DNA of 39,243 bases from Thermoflexales bacterium (lineage in GTDB: Bacteria; Chloroflexota; Anaerolineae; Fen-1058). The first letter of the stretch is position 1; every line of letters starts with the position of its first letter. This document shows positions 1 through 8,276 of the stretch, in pieces. Where the stretch lies: positions 1 to 39,243 of the forward strand of contig JAUQXC010000430.1 of the NCBI GenBank assembly GCA_030834825.1. The letters are read 5' to 3'. Below the pieces are notes generated by a model. The model ran no database searches. It saw only the letters and a program-made list of their open reading frames with translations, and was not told the origin of the DNA. The translations under genes were made by a program, and so were the position numbers.

Positions 1-663
1 ACCCGTGCCGGTGAAGACCAATACACCCTCATCGCGGGGGAGCGCCGCTGGCGGGCCGCCCAATTAGCCGGTTTGGAAACCGTGCCCGTGGTGATCAAGG
101 ATGTCGCGCCGCAGCAGATGCTGGAAATGGCGCTGGTCGAAAACGTGCAACGCTCCGATCTGAACGCGCTGGAAGAGGCCCTGGCGTACAAGCATTTGAG
201 CGAAGAGTTCGGCCTGACGCAGGATCAGATCGCGCAGCGCGTGGGCAAGAGCCGTGTTGCAGTCGCCAACACCCTGCGCCTGCTCAAACTGCCGGAAGCG
301 ATCAAGGCCCGGCTGGCCGATGGCTTGGTCTCAGAAGGACATGCGCGGGCACTATTGACCATCACCGACGCCGCCGTGCAGCAACGGCTGCTCAGCCAGA
401 TCGTCAAGAACGGCCTCTCGGTGCGCCAAACTGAAGAGCTGGTGCGGCGCTTGATGGAAGATCATCCGTCTGCCAAGAAATCAGCAGCAGGTTCCGCACA
501 TCATCGCGGCAGCGGCGCCGATACGCGCGCGCTGGAAGAACGCATGCGCCGGGCCCTGGGAACCAAAGTGATCTTGTCGCGCTCCAAGAAGGGCGGCACG
601 ATCATGATCCATTTTTATTCTGAAGAAGAGCTTGACGCGATTTACCGTCGAATTGTCAGCTAA
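1..663 (+). CDS. parB: ParB/Spo0J chromosome-partitioning protein (5' truncated by window edge)
   Basis: Reading frame 1 is open from the first base, so the start lies upstream of the window; 220 residues are visible. The first residues contain the ParB N-terminal motif GERRWRAA (base 40 onward), part of the CTP-binding ParB/Srx fold. An ENVQRSDLNALEEA segment follows, then a helix-turn-helix (QDQIAQRVGKSRVAVANTLRLL) that in this family binds parS, and a basic C-terminal dimerisation region. ParB loads on parS near the origin, slides as a CTP-dependent clamp and works with the ParA ATPase in chromosome segregation. Its usual partner parA is not in view and would be expected just upstream. The 92-bp gap to the next gene shows nothing notable. 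Confidence 0.96.
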   Translation, partial: TRAGEDQYTLIAGERRWRAAQLAGLETVPVVIKDVAPQQMLEMALVENVQRSDLNALEEALAYKHLSEEFGLTQDQIAQRVGKSRVAVANTLRLLKLPEAIKARLADGLVSEGHARALLTITDAAVQQRLLSQIVKNGLSVRQTEELVRRLMEDHPSAKKSAAGSAHHRGSGADTRALEERMRRALGTKVILSRSKKGGTIMIHFYSEEELDAIYRRIVS

Positions 664-755
664 GCGCAATTCAGTGGAATCGCTGCTGAGGTATCTCACA
701 CCCGTCTGGCGTATTACCTGCCCAACTTCCCAATCCGCATTCAGGAGCCCACCTC

Positions 756-1955
756 ATGTCCGATCGCAAAATCGTTCTTGAAAAAGTTGATCAGGCCGTG
801 CAGATTCTGCAGGAGAAAGACGTCGATATGTGGTTGACCTTCGTGCGCGAGACAAGCCACATGCACGATCCCAGCCTGTCACTCGTTGTCAGCCCGGCGC
901 TGCAAGTCACGTGGCATTCAGCCTTTATCCTGACCCAACGCGGTCAACGCATTGCGCTTGTCGGCCGCTTTGATAAAGACAACATTGAACAGACAGGGGC
1001 CTACCAGGAAGTGATCGGTTACGACGAAAGTATCCGCCCGGTGCTGGTGGACACCTTGAAGCGCCTTAACCCGCAGTGCATTGCCATTAACTACAGCGAA
1101 AACGATTCGGCAGCCGACGGTCTGACCCACGGCCTGTGGACGCAATTGTTCCGGTTACTGGATGGCACGCCGTATGCGTCCTGCTTCATCTCAGCCGAAG
1201 ACATCATCGCGGCACTGCGCGGCCGCAAAACGAATTTGGAAGCGGAGCGCGTGAAAGCGGCGATTAAGGTGACGCTGGATATCTTTGGTGAAGTGACGCG
1301 CTTTCTGCGCGCAGGCCTGCGCGAGACAGACATCCGCGATTTCATGTACGATCGCCTGGCCGATCGTGAACTGGCGACTGCCTGGGAGATGGAGTTCTGC
1401 CCGATCGTGAATGCGCACCCCAATAGCTCGATCGGCCATGCGGCTCCCGGCGACAATCGCACCGAACGCGGGCACACCTTACAGATCGACTTTGGCGTCA
1501 GCAAAGATGGCTTTGTCTCCGACCTCCAGCGCATGTGGTACTTCCTCGATCAGGGCGAAACCAAACCGCCGGACGACGTGCAGCGGGCCTTCGATACGGT
1601 GCGCGGCGCAATTCTGGCCGCGGCCGAAGTCTTGAAACCCGGCGTGCTGGGCTGGGAGGTCGATCAAGCCGCGCGCTCGCATGTGGTGAACGCGGGCTAT
1701 CCCGAATATCAACATGCGACCGGCCATCACATCGGACGCACCGTGCACGATGGCGCTTCACTGCTTGGGCCTCGCTGGGAACGCTATGGCGAGACGCCGA
1801 ATATGGAAGTGGAAGTCGGCAACATCTTCACGCTGGAACTCGGCGTGCAAGTCCCCCAACGGGGTTACGTCAGCCTGGAAGAAGACGTGTTGGTCACGCC
1901 CCACGGCATTGAATGGCTCAGCACGCCGCAGACCGAGCTGTGGTGTGTGAAGTGA
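756..1955 (+). CDS. M24-family metallopeptidase (Xaa-Pro aminopeptidase-like)
   Basis: A 399-residue protein with creatinase/prolidase architecture: an N-terminal domain (about 1-155) and a C-terminal pita-bread fold. The five expected dinuclear-metal ligands can be placed at D245 (QIDFGV), D256 (SDLQR), H324 (ATGHHIG), E361 (LELGV) and E376 (LEEDV). The family cleaves the N-terminal residue before proline or hydrolyses related C-N bonds; the exact substrate cannot be read from sequence. The ATG is preceded by AGGAG with good spacing. No signal peptide is seen, so it is probably cytoplasmic. It stands alone between parB and a small RAM-domain gene. Confidence 0.93.
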   Translation: MSDRKIVLEKVDQAVQILQEKDVDMWLTFVRETSHMHDPSLSLVVSPALQVTWHSAFILTQRGQRIALVGRFDKDNIEQTGAYQEVIGYDESIRPVLVDTLKRLNPQCIAINYSENDSAADGLTHGLWTQLFRLLDGTPYASCFISAEDIIAALRGRKTNLEAERVKAAIKVTLDIFGEVTRFLRAGLRETDIRDFMYDRLADRELATAWEMEFCPIVNAHPNSSIGHAAPGDNRTERGHTLQIDFGVSKDGFVSDLQRMWYFLDQGETKPPDDVQRAFDTVRGAILAAAEVLKPGVLGWEVDQAARSHVVNAGYPEYQHATGHHIGRTVHDGASLLGPRWERYGETPNMEVEVGNIFTLELGVQVPQRGYVSLEEDVLVTPHGIEWLSTPQTELWCVK

Positions 1956-2049
1956 TAGAAGCGATCTGCCGAAAACAGCATTGCGCATGATCCTCAAGCA
2001 GGAGAACGCAATTACTTCTTTTTCTACTCTATCAGGCAGGCGATAAACC

Positions 2050-2280
2050 ATGAAAGTCTGGGCTTACGTTTTCATCACCACGAATCAACCTCGCAAGGTC
2101 GTGCACGCCATCCGCCAGATTCCGGGTGTCGTCAAAGCCGACGCCCTCTTCGGCACACCGGATGCGATTGCCATCGTCGAAGGTGAGGACATCGCACAGA
2201 TGGATGCCGTGATCGATCGGATGGTGGAAGTCCCCGGCATTCTCGGGACGGATTCCAAGGTGGCGCGCTGGATCGAGTAA
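2050..2280 (+). CDS. Stand-alone Lrp/AsnC ligand-binding (RAM) domain protein
   Basis: Seventy-six residues covering one alpha/beta ferredoxin-like RAM domain (AYVFITT at the start, GVVKADALFGTPDAIAIVEG in the middle). The helix-turn-helix of full Lrp/AsnC regulators is missing. Such stand-alone domains form oligomers that bind amino acids or other small molecules and may modulate full-length regulators. This one is short but complete, so it is not a truncation product. A GCAGG stretch lies upstream of the ATG. The ligand and partner are unknown. Confidence 0.85.
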   Translation: MKVWAYVFITTNQPRKVVHAIRQIPGVVKADALFGTPDAIAIVEGEDIAQMDAVIDRMVEVPGILGTDSKVARWIE

Positions 2281-2320
2281 CGCTGTTTTCCCTTAGTAAG
2301 CATGGTCTGCGCTTACCCCA

Positions 2321-3649
2321 ATGCAACTATTGACTTCAGGAGATTCCACCATAACGCGCAAGTTATTATTCTCGCCGCAAGTATCCGTTATCGCCGCGTT
2401 GGCTCTGTGCCTTGTCAGTTTACTAATAACAACCCAGGTGTTCGCCAGTGATAGCGCTGACCCTGGGCGATCCTCGCTTATCACTGATATGGCTGCGGGG
2501 CCTTTCGCTCCAATTACCAGCACGGGCTGGATCACGAATTCCGCTAATGGACATCGGTATAAGGAAATCGAGTGTAGTTCTTTCGCAGCTTGTGAGACGA
2601 ACGCCATCAGCGAAAGCGCTCATCTCGTCACCATTAATGATGAAGCCGAACAAATCTGGCTAATCACCACCTTCGGTGCTGAAGCGAATCGTTGGATTGG
2701 CTATTCCGATGCAGAAACTGAAGGTCAGTGGAAATGGGCCAGTGGCGAACATTCAACTTATACCAACTGGGCGCGGGGTGAACCTAACAATTACAATTGT
2801 GATCAAGACCACGCCCTCATGACACTCTACTTTGGGGTATGGGACGATATCGGCACCTGTGACGCACAGTGGTCGTCAACCACGCAGGCCATCATTGAGA
2901 AAGATGAAGAGCCAACCTGGATTTTCAATCCGGCCAACCGACACAAGTATAAGGAAATTGAGTGTGCGCCTTTCGCTGCATGTGAAACGATCGCCATTAC
3001 TGAAAGCGCGCATCTGGTCACCATCAATGACCAAGCGGAACAAATCTGGCTGGTCACAGTCTTTGGTACTGGATTTAACCGTTGGATTGGTTATACCGAC
3101 GTGGTGACTGAAGGACAATGGGGGTGGGTGAGCGGCGAGCAGTCGAATTATACCAATTGGGCTCCTGGCGAGCCTAATAACTGGCATTGCGGCGAAGACC
3201 ATGCCATCTTATCCATATACTTCGGAGGCTGGAACGATACGGGCACTTGTTCTCCAGATTTTTCATCAGTCACGCATGCCATTATTGAGAAGCCAGCGCA
3301 AATCTCGTTGGACATTGGCAAGCAGGTCTACCCGGATCCCGTACCGGCGGGTGCACAACTGACTTACACCATCCGCGTCACAAACACTGGGGACGTCAGC
3401 CTAAACGGCATGGTCACCGATACATTGCCCTCGCATGTCATGCCCACTGGCATCCAAACCTGGCCGGTCACCAATTTGGCACCCGGCCATGTATGGACCC
3501 AGTTCATTGCTGTTACCGTCACACCAGGTTACAGTGGCACACTCACCAATCATGTGCTAGTTACAACTCAGGAAGGTGCGAGTGGCGAGGCCCAGGTGAG
3601 TGTCAAGGCCAGTGGCTACCAAGTCTTCCTACCCAGCATATTGCAGTAA
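2321..3649 (+). CDS. Secreted protein with two C-type-lectin-like domains, a DUF11 domain and an FLPSILQ tail
   Basis: A 442-residue exported protein. An N-terminal hydrophobic segment (about 21-42, ending TTQVFAS) looks like a signal peptide. Two C-type-lectin-like domains of about 115 residues follow (about 70-195 and 200-318). Each has WIGY, a GEPNN calcium/sugar-site-like motif and W(D/N)D(I/T)GTC, and the two are very alike, so they arose by internal duplication. A DUF11-type immunoglobulin-like domain (about 327-410, LTYTIRVTNTGDVSLNG) comes next, then a C-terminal VFLPSILQ tail. The role is probably cell-surface or extracellular glycan binding. Start choice is uncertain: ATG 2321 lacks a Shine-Dalgarno, whereas AGGAG at 2338-2342 sits 8 bp before an in-frame ATA at 2351. 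Confidence 0.85.
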   Translation: MQLLTSGDSTITRKLLFSPQVSVIAALALCLVSLLITTQVFASDSADPGRSSLITDMAAGPFAPITSTGWITNSANGHRYKEIECSSFAACETNAISESAHLVTINDEAEQIWLITTFGAEANRWIGYSDAETEGQWKWASGEHSTYTNWARGEPNNYNCDQDHALMTLYFGVWDDIGTCDAQWSSTTQAIIEKDEEPTWIFNPANRHKYKEIECAPFAACETIAITESAHLVTINDQAEQIWLVTVFGTGFNRWIGYTDVVTEGQWGWVSGEQSNYTNWAPGEPNNWHCGEDHAILSIYFGGWNDTGTCSPDFSSVTHAIIEKPAQISLDIGKQVYPDPVPAGAQLTYTIRVTNTGDVSLNGMVTDTLPSHVMPTGIQTWPVTNLAPGHVWTQFIAVTVTPGYSGTLTNHVLVTTQEGASGEAQVSVKASGYQVFLPSILQ

Positions 3650-3655
3650 ATCAAG

Positions 3656-3686
3656 TTGCGGGAGTGTTGACACAGCACTCCCGCAA
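3656..3686 (+). terminator. Hairpin after the lectin-like gene
   Basis: A perfect 11-bp inverted repeat (TTGCGGGAGTG at 3656-3666, CACTCCCGCAA at 3676-3686) with a 9-nt spacer lies 7 bp past the stop codon. No U-tract follows, so it may stabilise the 3' end rather than act as a classical intrinsic terminator. I see nothing convincing in the remaining 3687-3925 gap before the next gene. Confidence 0.6.
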
Positions 3687-3925
3687 AGTAGCAGATTAGA
3701 TTGAATGATGCATCTTTACTTCAACAAGCCCGCGACATTCGCCAAGTCGTGATTGGTGCGGGCGTTGGCCTCAGGAGTAGAAGTCTTCCAGCAGTCATCT
3801 TTCCCGGTCGGCCCCAGCTGCCTAGCGGAAAGTGTCGAGGCGCTCTTTGCACCGGGGGGTTGCTGGTTCGTAGCCTGAGCGCACCGTGCTGACCTCGCAC
3901 CATTTCACCGAGGAGTAAAACTTTC

Positions 3926-4501
3926 ATGTTGGTTCCAGACACAGCCGCGCTGCTCATCATCGATGTGCAGCAAGCCATCGATCATCCCCAGTGGGCGCGC
4001 TGGGGACCGCGCAACAATCCGGCGGCTGAAGACCATATCGCGCAGCTGTTGGCGGTATGGCGCGCCACGCAGCGGCCCATCATTCACGTGCGCCATATGT
4101 CGCGCGAACCCCACTCACCGTATCGCCCGCAACAACCCGGCAACGAGTTTAAACCGCCGGTCGCACCCTTGCCCCTCGAACGCATCGTCGATAAAACCAC
4201 GAACAGCGCGTTCATCGGCACAACCTTGGAGGCCGATCTCCGGGCCGCCGGAATCGACACGTTGATCATCACCGGCGTGATCACCAACAACTCGGTGGAA
4301 GCCACCGCCCGCATGGCTGGTAACCTGGGATTCAACACCATCGTCGTAGCGGATGCCACCGCGACCTTTGCGCGTCCCGATTTCAACGGTGTGCTACGCT
4401 CGGCCGAGGAAGTCCACGCGCTGTCGCTGGCCAATCTGCAAGATGAGTACGCCGCCATCAGGTCCACACGGGAAGTCCTGGCCGCACTGGCCCGTGCTTG
4501 A
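3926..4501 (+). CDS. Isochorismatase-fold (cysteine hydrolase) family protein with Ser at the nucleophile position
   Basis: A 191-residue protein of isochorismatase/nicotinamidase fold. D13 (LLIIDVQ) and K90 (RIVDKTTNSAF) match the Asp and Lys of the family's catalytic triad. The third residue, normally Cys in a GVxTxxCVxxTAR context, is S123 here (GVITNNSVEATAR). Classical amide hydrolysis through a Cys thioester would therefore not operate. Either a Ser-dependent or non-hydrolytic subfamily is represented, or the protein has lost catalysis. The rest of the fold is well kept, which argues against decay. ATG with a GAGG upstream. Its stop overlaps the possible TTG start of the next frame. Confidence 0.85.
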   Translation: MLVPDTAALLIIDVQQAIDHPQWARWGPRNNPAAEDHIAQLLAVWRATQRPIIHVRHMSREPHSPYRPQQPGNEFKPPVAPLPLERIVDKTTNSAFIGTTLEADLRAAGIDTLIITGVITNNSVEATARMAGNLGFNTIVVADATATFARPDFNGVLRSAEEVHALSLANLQDEYAAIRSTREVLAALARA

Positions 4502-4521
4502 TACAGGAAATGGAATACCGT

Positions 4522-5247
4522 ATGTCCACCCTGAGATCGGCCTGCGTTGCGATCGTGATCCTCTTCGTTATCGCCTTAAGCACAAGCGGTTGCGCCGGCC
4601 CGACGCCGACGCCGGTACGATCTTACACATTGCGGCCTCAAGCGGAGCCGTATGTGCGCGCAGAACCGATCGAGTATTATCTGTATTTGCCGCAGCAGTA
4701 CACATCTGAACGCGACTGGTCGTTGTTCATGGGATTGCATGGTTACGGCGGATCGGCTCACGATTGTCTCAACGCGTGGCAACCTTATGCCGATCAAGCC
4801 GGATTCGTGCTGGTCTGCCCATCGCTCAACGATCCCTATGGCGGCTGGGAGCAAGACGTGATGAAGAAGTCACTGCACGAGGTCAGCGTACAGGTACAGG
4901 CTGAAGTCCGTGTAAAGCCGCGCATATTTGTGGCGGGCTTTTCGGCAGGCGGACACCTGGCCCAGCGTTATACTTGGGCCTATCCAGACGAGGTGGCGGC
5001 GGTTGCGGTTTTATCCGCGGTGACTTACGATCAACCTGAAGCGCAAGCGAAGGATATTCCCTTCCTCGTGGTATTGGGCGATGGCGATCATCTGGGTGGC
5101 GTGGAACAGATCGAGCAGTTCGCACAGGGCCTACAGCGCGCTGGATTCAAGGTCGAGCTGCGCGTCCTGTCCGGCGTCGGCCACACCCTCAGCGCTGAGG
5201 CGCGCGAGTTGACCCTGGAGTTTTTCAAACAAACGATGAGTCAGTAG
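4522..5247 (+). CDS. Alpha/beta-hydrolase lipoprotein (esterase/PHB-depolymerase-like)
   Basis: A 241-residue predicted lipoprotein. The start at ATG 4522 is chosen over TTG 4498 and ATG 4510 because AGGAA lies 12 bp upstream and it gives a compact signal peptide ending at C24 (STSGC, a slightly weak lipobox). The hydrolase core has a nucleophile elbow GFSAGG (S141), an acid candidate in GDGDH (D187 or D189) and a catalytic His in GVGHT (H221). HGYGG (about residues 73-77) is a likely oxyanion-hole segment. It should be anchored outside the cytoplasmic membrane and hydrolyse an ester or related bond; the substrate is unknown. It is probably co-transcribed with the gene upstream. Confidence 0.85.
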   Translation: MSTLRSACVAIVILFVIALSTSGCAGPTPTPVRSYTLRPQAEPYVRAEPIEYYLYLPQQYTSERDWSLFMGLHGYGGSAHDCLNAWQPYADQAGFVLVCPSLNDPYGGWEQDVMKKSLHEVSVQVQAEVRVKPRIFVAGFSAGGHLAQRYTWAYPDEVAAVAVLSAVTYDQPEAQAKDIPFLVVLGDGDHLGGVEQIEQFAQGLQRAGFKVELRVLSGVGHTLSAEARELTLEFFKQTMSQ

Positions 5248-5261
5248 ACAAGGACAAGGTT

Positions 5262-5603
5262 ATGCGTTGGGTGGTCCGTTCCAAAATTCATAATGCCACT
5301 GTGACGGAAGCGAACCTCGCTTACATTGGCAGCATCACCATCGACGAAGATTTGATCGAACGAACCGGGCTGTGGCCGGGCGAGAAGGTGCTGGTCGTCA
5401 GCAACACCTCGGGCGCGCGCCTGGAGACGTACGTGATCGTCGGGCCGCGCGGTTCCGGCACGATCTGCATGAATGGCGCAGCGGCGCATTTGGTTAAGGC
5501 CGGCGAGGAGATCATCATCATGGGCTTCGAATTGACCGATCGACCCATTGCGCCGAAAATCATTCTGGTCGATCAAGATAATCACTTCGTGCGCGATTTG
5601 TGA
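5262..5603 (+). CDS. panD: Aspartate 1-decarboxylase (pyruvoyl-dependent)
   Basis: A 113-residue protein that is a full match in length and motif to PanD. The self-processing site is YIGSIT, where cleavage between Gly23 and Ser24 gives the beta chain and a pyruvoyl-bearing alpha chain. The segment [13 protein letters not shown] (about residues 65-77) carries the conserved Asn and active-site neighbourhood. It converts L-aspartate to beta-alanine for pantothenate and CoA synthesis. Other pan genes are not nearby. Start ATG with AAGG upstream, 14 bp after the preceding stop. Confidence 0.97.
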   Translation: MRWVVRSKIHNATVTEANLAYIGSITIDEDLIERTGLWPGEKVLVVSNTSGARLETYVIVGPRGSGTICMNGAAAHLVKAGEEIIIMGFELTDRPIAPKIILVDQDNHFVRDL

Positions 5604-5659
5604 GGCTATCCCGACCTCGCAGCTGATAGGGTAGCAACGCCCACTCTCAGGAGATGACC

Positions 5660-6067
5660 ATGGTCACTACGTCCAATTCATTTATGATCCTGCTGGGTGC
5701 GACCGCATGCAGTCTGCTCGTGCTCATCGTTCTCGTCGCCAGCGCGATCCGGATCGTGCCGGAAAATTCCAAGCTGTCGATCTTTCGGCTGGGTCGGTAT
5801 ATCGGCGACCAGGGTCCCGGCTTGGTGTTCGTGATGCCGCTAATCGATAGGGCTATTCGCATAAATGTAAACGATCAAGTGCAGCATGCCCAAGCACTGC
5901 AACAGATGTGGGGCGTCATCGGCGAGACGCAAACCCCGGTGCACACTGACGGCCACGTTGAAGTGTCCGGACAAGTCTGGAGCGCCGTGAGTCACGCGCC
6001 ACTGCCCGCAGGGACGAAAGTGCGTGTAGTGAAAGTGGTGCTTGAAGTGGAGAAACTGGGACCATGA
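5660..6067 (+). CDS. Stomatin (SPFH) N-terminus fused to NfeD C-terminal OB-fold domain
   Basis: A 135-residue protein. After a transmembrane segment (about 7-30) it reads as the beginning of a stomatin/SPFH protein (IVPENSKLSIFRLGRYIGD, then GPGLVFVMPLIDR). It then switches at about residue 82 to an NfeD-type OB fold (GVIGETQTPV, SGQVWSAVS, GTKVRVVKV). The bulk of the SPFH domain and the membrane helices of NfeD are missing. Stomatin and NfeD genes are usually operon neighbours, so this looks like an in-frame deletion that fused the two. AGGAG at 5649-5653 is 6 bp before ATG 5660; ATG 5654 is too close to it. The stop overlaps the next start (ATGA). Confidence 0.75.
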   Translation: MVTTSNSFMILLGATACSLLVLIVLVASAIRIVPENSKLSIFRLGRYIGDQGPGLVFVMPLIDRAIRINVNDQVQHAQALQQMWGVIGETQTPVHTDGHVEVSGQVWSAVSHAPLPAGTKVRVVKVVLEVEKLGP

Positions 6068-7779
6068 TCCGCACGATCGGGTTGCACCGGTTGATGATCG
6101 TTGTGGGCATTTTAGGTCTGGGCGCTATCAACCTCTTCCTCGCCTGGACCCTCACGGGTGGTCGTCTGTTCGACACGCCGGAGCCGGGACTTCGGCAGTT
6201 AACGCACTTCACGGAGATCTCGACCGACCCTGTCTGGTCGCCGGATGCCCGTGCGATCGTCTTTCAGTCAAACCACGAACATCCAGATGGTAAGCTTTAT
6301 GAGCTGTACAGTGTTGCTGTTAACGACGGCCAGATCCGACGCCTGACCAACGAACAGCAAAGCCCGCATGATCCCGCGTGGTCACCCGATCAGAAGTATC
6401 TGGCATTCGTCGTGCACGAAAACATCTGTGTACAGCGCATGGATGGCGATCCAGCCACGGCCTGTACGCCGGCCCCGAATGCCGAGCGGTTGGCCTGGTC
6501 ACCTGACGGACGAATTCTCGCTTTTGATACCAGCGGACGCACTGGGGGAAAAATTCATGCGCTGGTCATGGAAGGGGGTCATCCCAGCGGGCCGCCGCAA
6601 CCGATCGGGCCAGGCGCCTACGCCACGTGGTCGCCCGACGGACAGTGTCTGGCCTATGCCAATGGTGTTGGGCTGAGCGGCAGCGAAGTCTGGGTCAGTC
6701 GCAAGGATGGGACCCAGCCACTGTTGTTGTTGCAAGCCAAACAAGATATCTATCCCTTTGGCTGGTCGCCTGATGGACAGTTCTTGTTGGTCAAACGCGA
6801 CGATTCTTCCGGCACAGGTCAGCTGTTGGCGGTCCGCCTGGCAGATGGTGCAGAGTTTCAATTGACGAATAACCATGAATCACACACCAGTCCCAGGCTC
6901 TCACCGGATGGCACACGGATTGCCTTTCATTCCCTGCGCGAAAGTGATTCTCCGCCGGGAGATCACTTCAACATCTACGTGATGGATATGCCCGCGTTGC
7001 CCGCGGCTGAGACAAAGGCCTTGTCAGGCGAGTGTTTGCCCAGTGCGGCGGTCGGCCGTGTGACTCCTCCAGCTCCGCAGGGGATTCCGCGCTACCACGG
7101 AATGGTTCTGCCGCCTGCGGTGGACAGTACTCATCTCATGATCGGATTGGTCATCGTCGTCGCATTGGTTGTGATGGGATCGCTCTTTTTGTTTACGGCG
7201 CTGCTCAAGGCAGGTCTGGGGCAGCGTCCTTTTCGCCGAGAGGCACACGCGATCGTCCTGGTCTTCTATCTGCCGGCGATCCTGGTGAGTGGGTACCTTG
7301 CCATTCAATCGGGCATTTTTCTTAGCCCAGCGCAACGGCTCGGCTGGCAAACTTATCAGTCAGAAGATGGCTTCTTCGCAGCAGCCTTCCCAGGTATGCC
7401 CGACGTCAAAACTCAAGGGACTGGGGACAACGTCAGCTACCGAGATAAAGGTTTCACTTACACGGTCTTGGTTACCAGTTTACCCAATGGGAGCGCCTCC
7501 GATTTCAACGCAGATCAAAAACTGGATGAGCTACAGCAAGCTTTGATTCCACCCGGTGGCGAAGTGATTGACGCGGCAGACATCACGCTGGACAAGTATC
7601 CAGGCCGCGAATTACACATACGCACCACGGCTGCGCTACTGTCACCATTCATCGAGGCGCGTCTCTACGTGATAGGAAATCGCATCCTTCAGGTGATAGT
7701 CCACGATTCAAATTCGATCCCACTTTCGCCAAACAGCGCCGTGTTTTTGGATTCATTCCAACTGTTGGAGTCGAAATAG
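6064..7779 (+). CDS. Membrane protein with TolB-like (PD40) beta-propeller and C-terminal domain
   Basis: A 571-residue protein. An N-terminal membrane anchor (about 7-30) is followed by a beta-propeller built of PD40 repeats, visible as recurring WSPDxxxLAF-type motifs (VWSPDARAIVF, AWSPDQKYLAF, AWSPDGRILAF, TWSPDGQCLAY, GWSPDGQFLLV, LSPDGTRIAF; about 60-290). Two further transmembrane helices (about 355-378 and 398-418) lead to a C-terminal domain (about 430-571), starting TYQSEDGFFAAAFPG, that resembles small extracytoplasmic domains of unknown function. It is translationally coupled to the stomatin/NfeD chimera (ATGA overlap at 6064). It probably acts as an extracytoplasmic scaffold; no enzymatic motif is evident. 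Confidence 0.8.
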   Translation: MIRTIGLHRLMIVVGILGLGAINLFLAWTLTGGRLFDTPEPGLRQLTHFTEISTDPVWSPDARAIVFQSNHEHPDGKLYELYSVAVNDGQIRRLTNEQQSPHDPAWSPDQKYLAFVVHENICVQRMDGDPATACTPAPNAERLAWSPDGRILAFDTSGRTGGKIHALVMEGGHPSGPPQPIGPGAYATWSPDGQCLAYANGVGLSGSEVWVSRKDGTQPLLLLQAKQDIYPFGWSPDGQFLLVKRDDSSGTGQLLAVRLADGAEFQLTNNHESHTSPRLSPDGTRIAFHSLRESDSPPGDHFNIYVMDMPALPAAETKALSGECLPSAAVGRVTPPAPQGIPRYHGMVLPPAVDSTHLMIGLVIVVALVVMGSLFLFTALLKAGLGQRPFRREAHAIVLVFYLPAILVSGYLAIQSGIFLSPAQRLGWQTYQSEDGFFAAAFPGMPDVKTQGTGDNVSYRDKGFTYTVLVTSLPNGSASDFNADQKLDELQQALIPPGGEVIDAADITLDKYPGRELHIRTTAALLSPFIEARLYVIGNRILQVIVHDSNSIPLSPNSAVFLDSFQLLESK

Positions 7780-7781
7780 TC

Positions 7782-8276
7782 ATGCGCTTATACGACGTGC
7801 TCATCCAACCAGCCTCTCTCGCCGACGCCTCCGCCATTCTCGATCTGCAGCGCCGCGCCTATCAAAGCGAAGCGGCGTTATACGACGATGACACTATTGC
7901 GCCGCTCACGCAGACCCTGGCTGAGCTGGAAGCCGATTTTCAGCAGCAGTTTTACTTGAAAGCCGTGCTCGATGGTACAATCGTCGGCGCAGTGCGCGGT
8001 TACGAACGGGACGGGACGTGTTTCATCGGGCGGCTGATCGTGCACCCCGACTGTCAAAACCGGGGACTTGGTACACAGTTGCTGCGCGCGCTCGAAGCGC
8101 ACTTCCCCACGGTACAGCGTTACGAATTGTTCACCGGCACGGGCAGCGCGCGCAACTTGCATCTCTATCAAAAACAGGGCTATCGTCTCTTCCGCACCGC
8201 GCGCTTGACGGACAAAGTGACCCTGGTCTATTTAGAAAAAACAAAGCGCGTCAGCAGCATAGAAACGATGACATGA
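7782..8276 (+). CDS. GNAT-family N-acetyltransferase (intact copy of duplicated block)
   Basis: A 164-residue GNAT protein. The acetyl-CoA pyrophosphate-binding motif is HPDCQNRGLGTQLL (about residues 87-100), and the downstream NLHLYQKQGYRLFR matches the GNAT motif-B region. The acceptor substrate is unknown. It starts 2 bp after the beta-propeller gene and its stop overlaps the ATG of the transglutaminase-like gene (ATGA at 8273), so all three are probably one transcript. A decayed fragment of the same gene lies at about 9151-9290, showing that this gene was part of a tandemly duplicated block. Confidence 0.88.
   Translation: MRLYDVLIQPASLADASAILDLQRRAYQSEAALYDDDTIAPLTQTLAELEADFQQQFYLKAVLDGTIVGAVRGYERDGTCFIGRLIVHPDCQNRGLGTQLLRALEAHFPTVQRYELFTGTGSARNLHLYQKQGYRLFRTARLTDKVTLVYLEKTKRVSSIETMT

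Noticed and set aside
1-755. A parS centromere site near parB
   Set aside because: No sequence close to the TGTTTCACGTGAAACA consensus was seen in or beside the parB fragment.
3701-3892. A 63-codon open frame in the gap after the lectin-like gene
   Set aside because: No Shine-Dalgarno, no motif and no coding-like composition; it is treated as non-coding.
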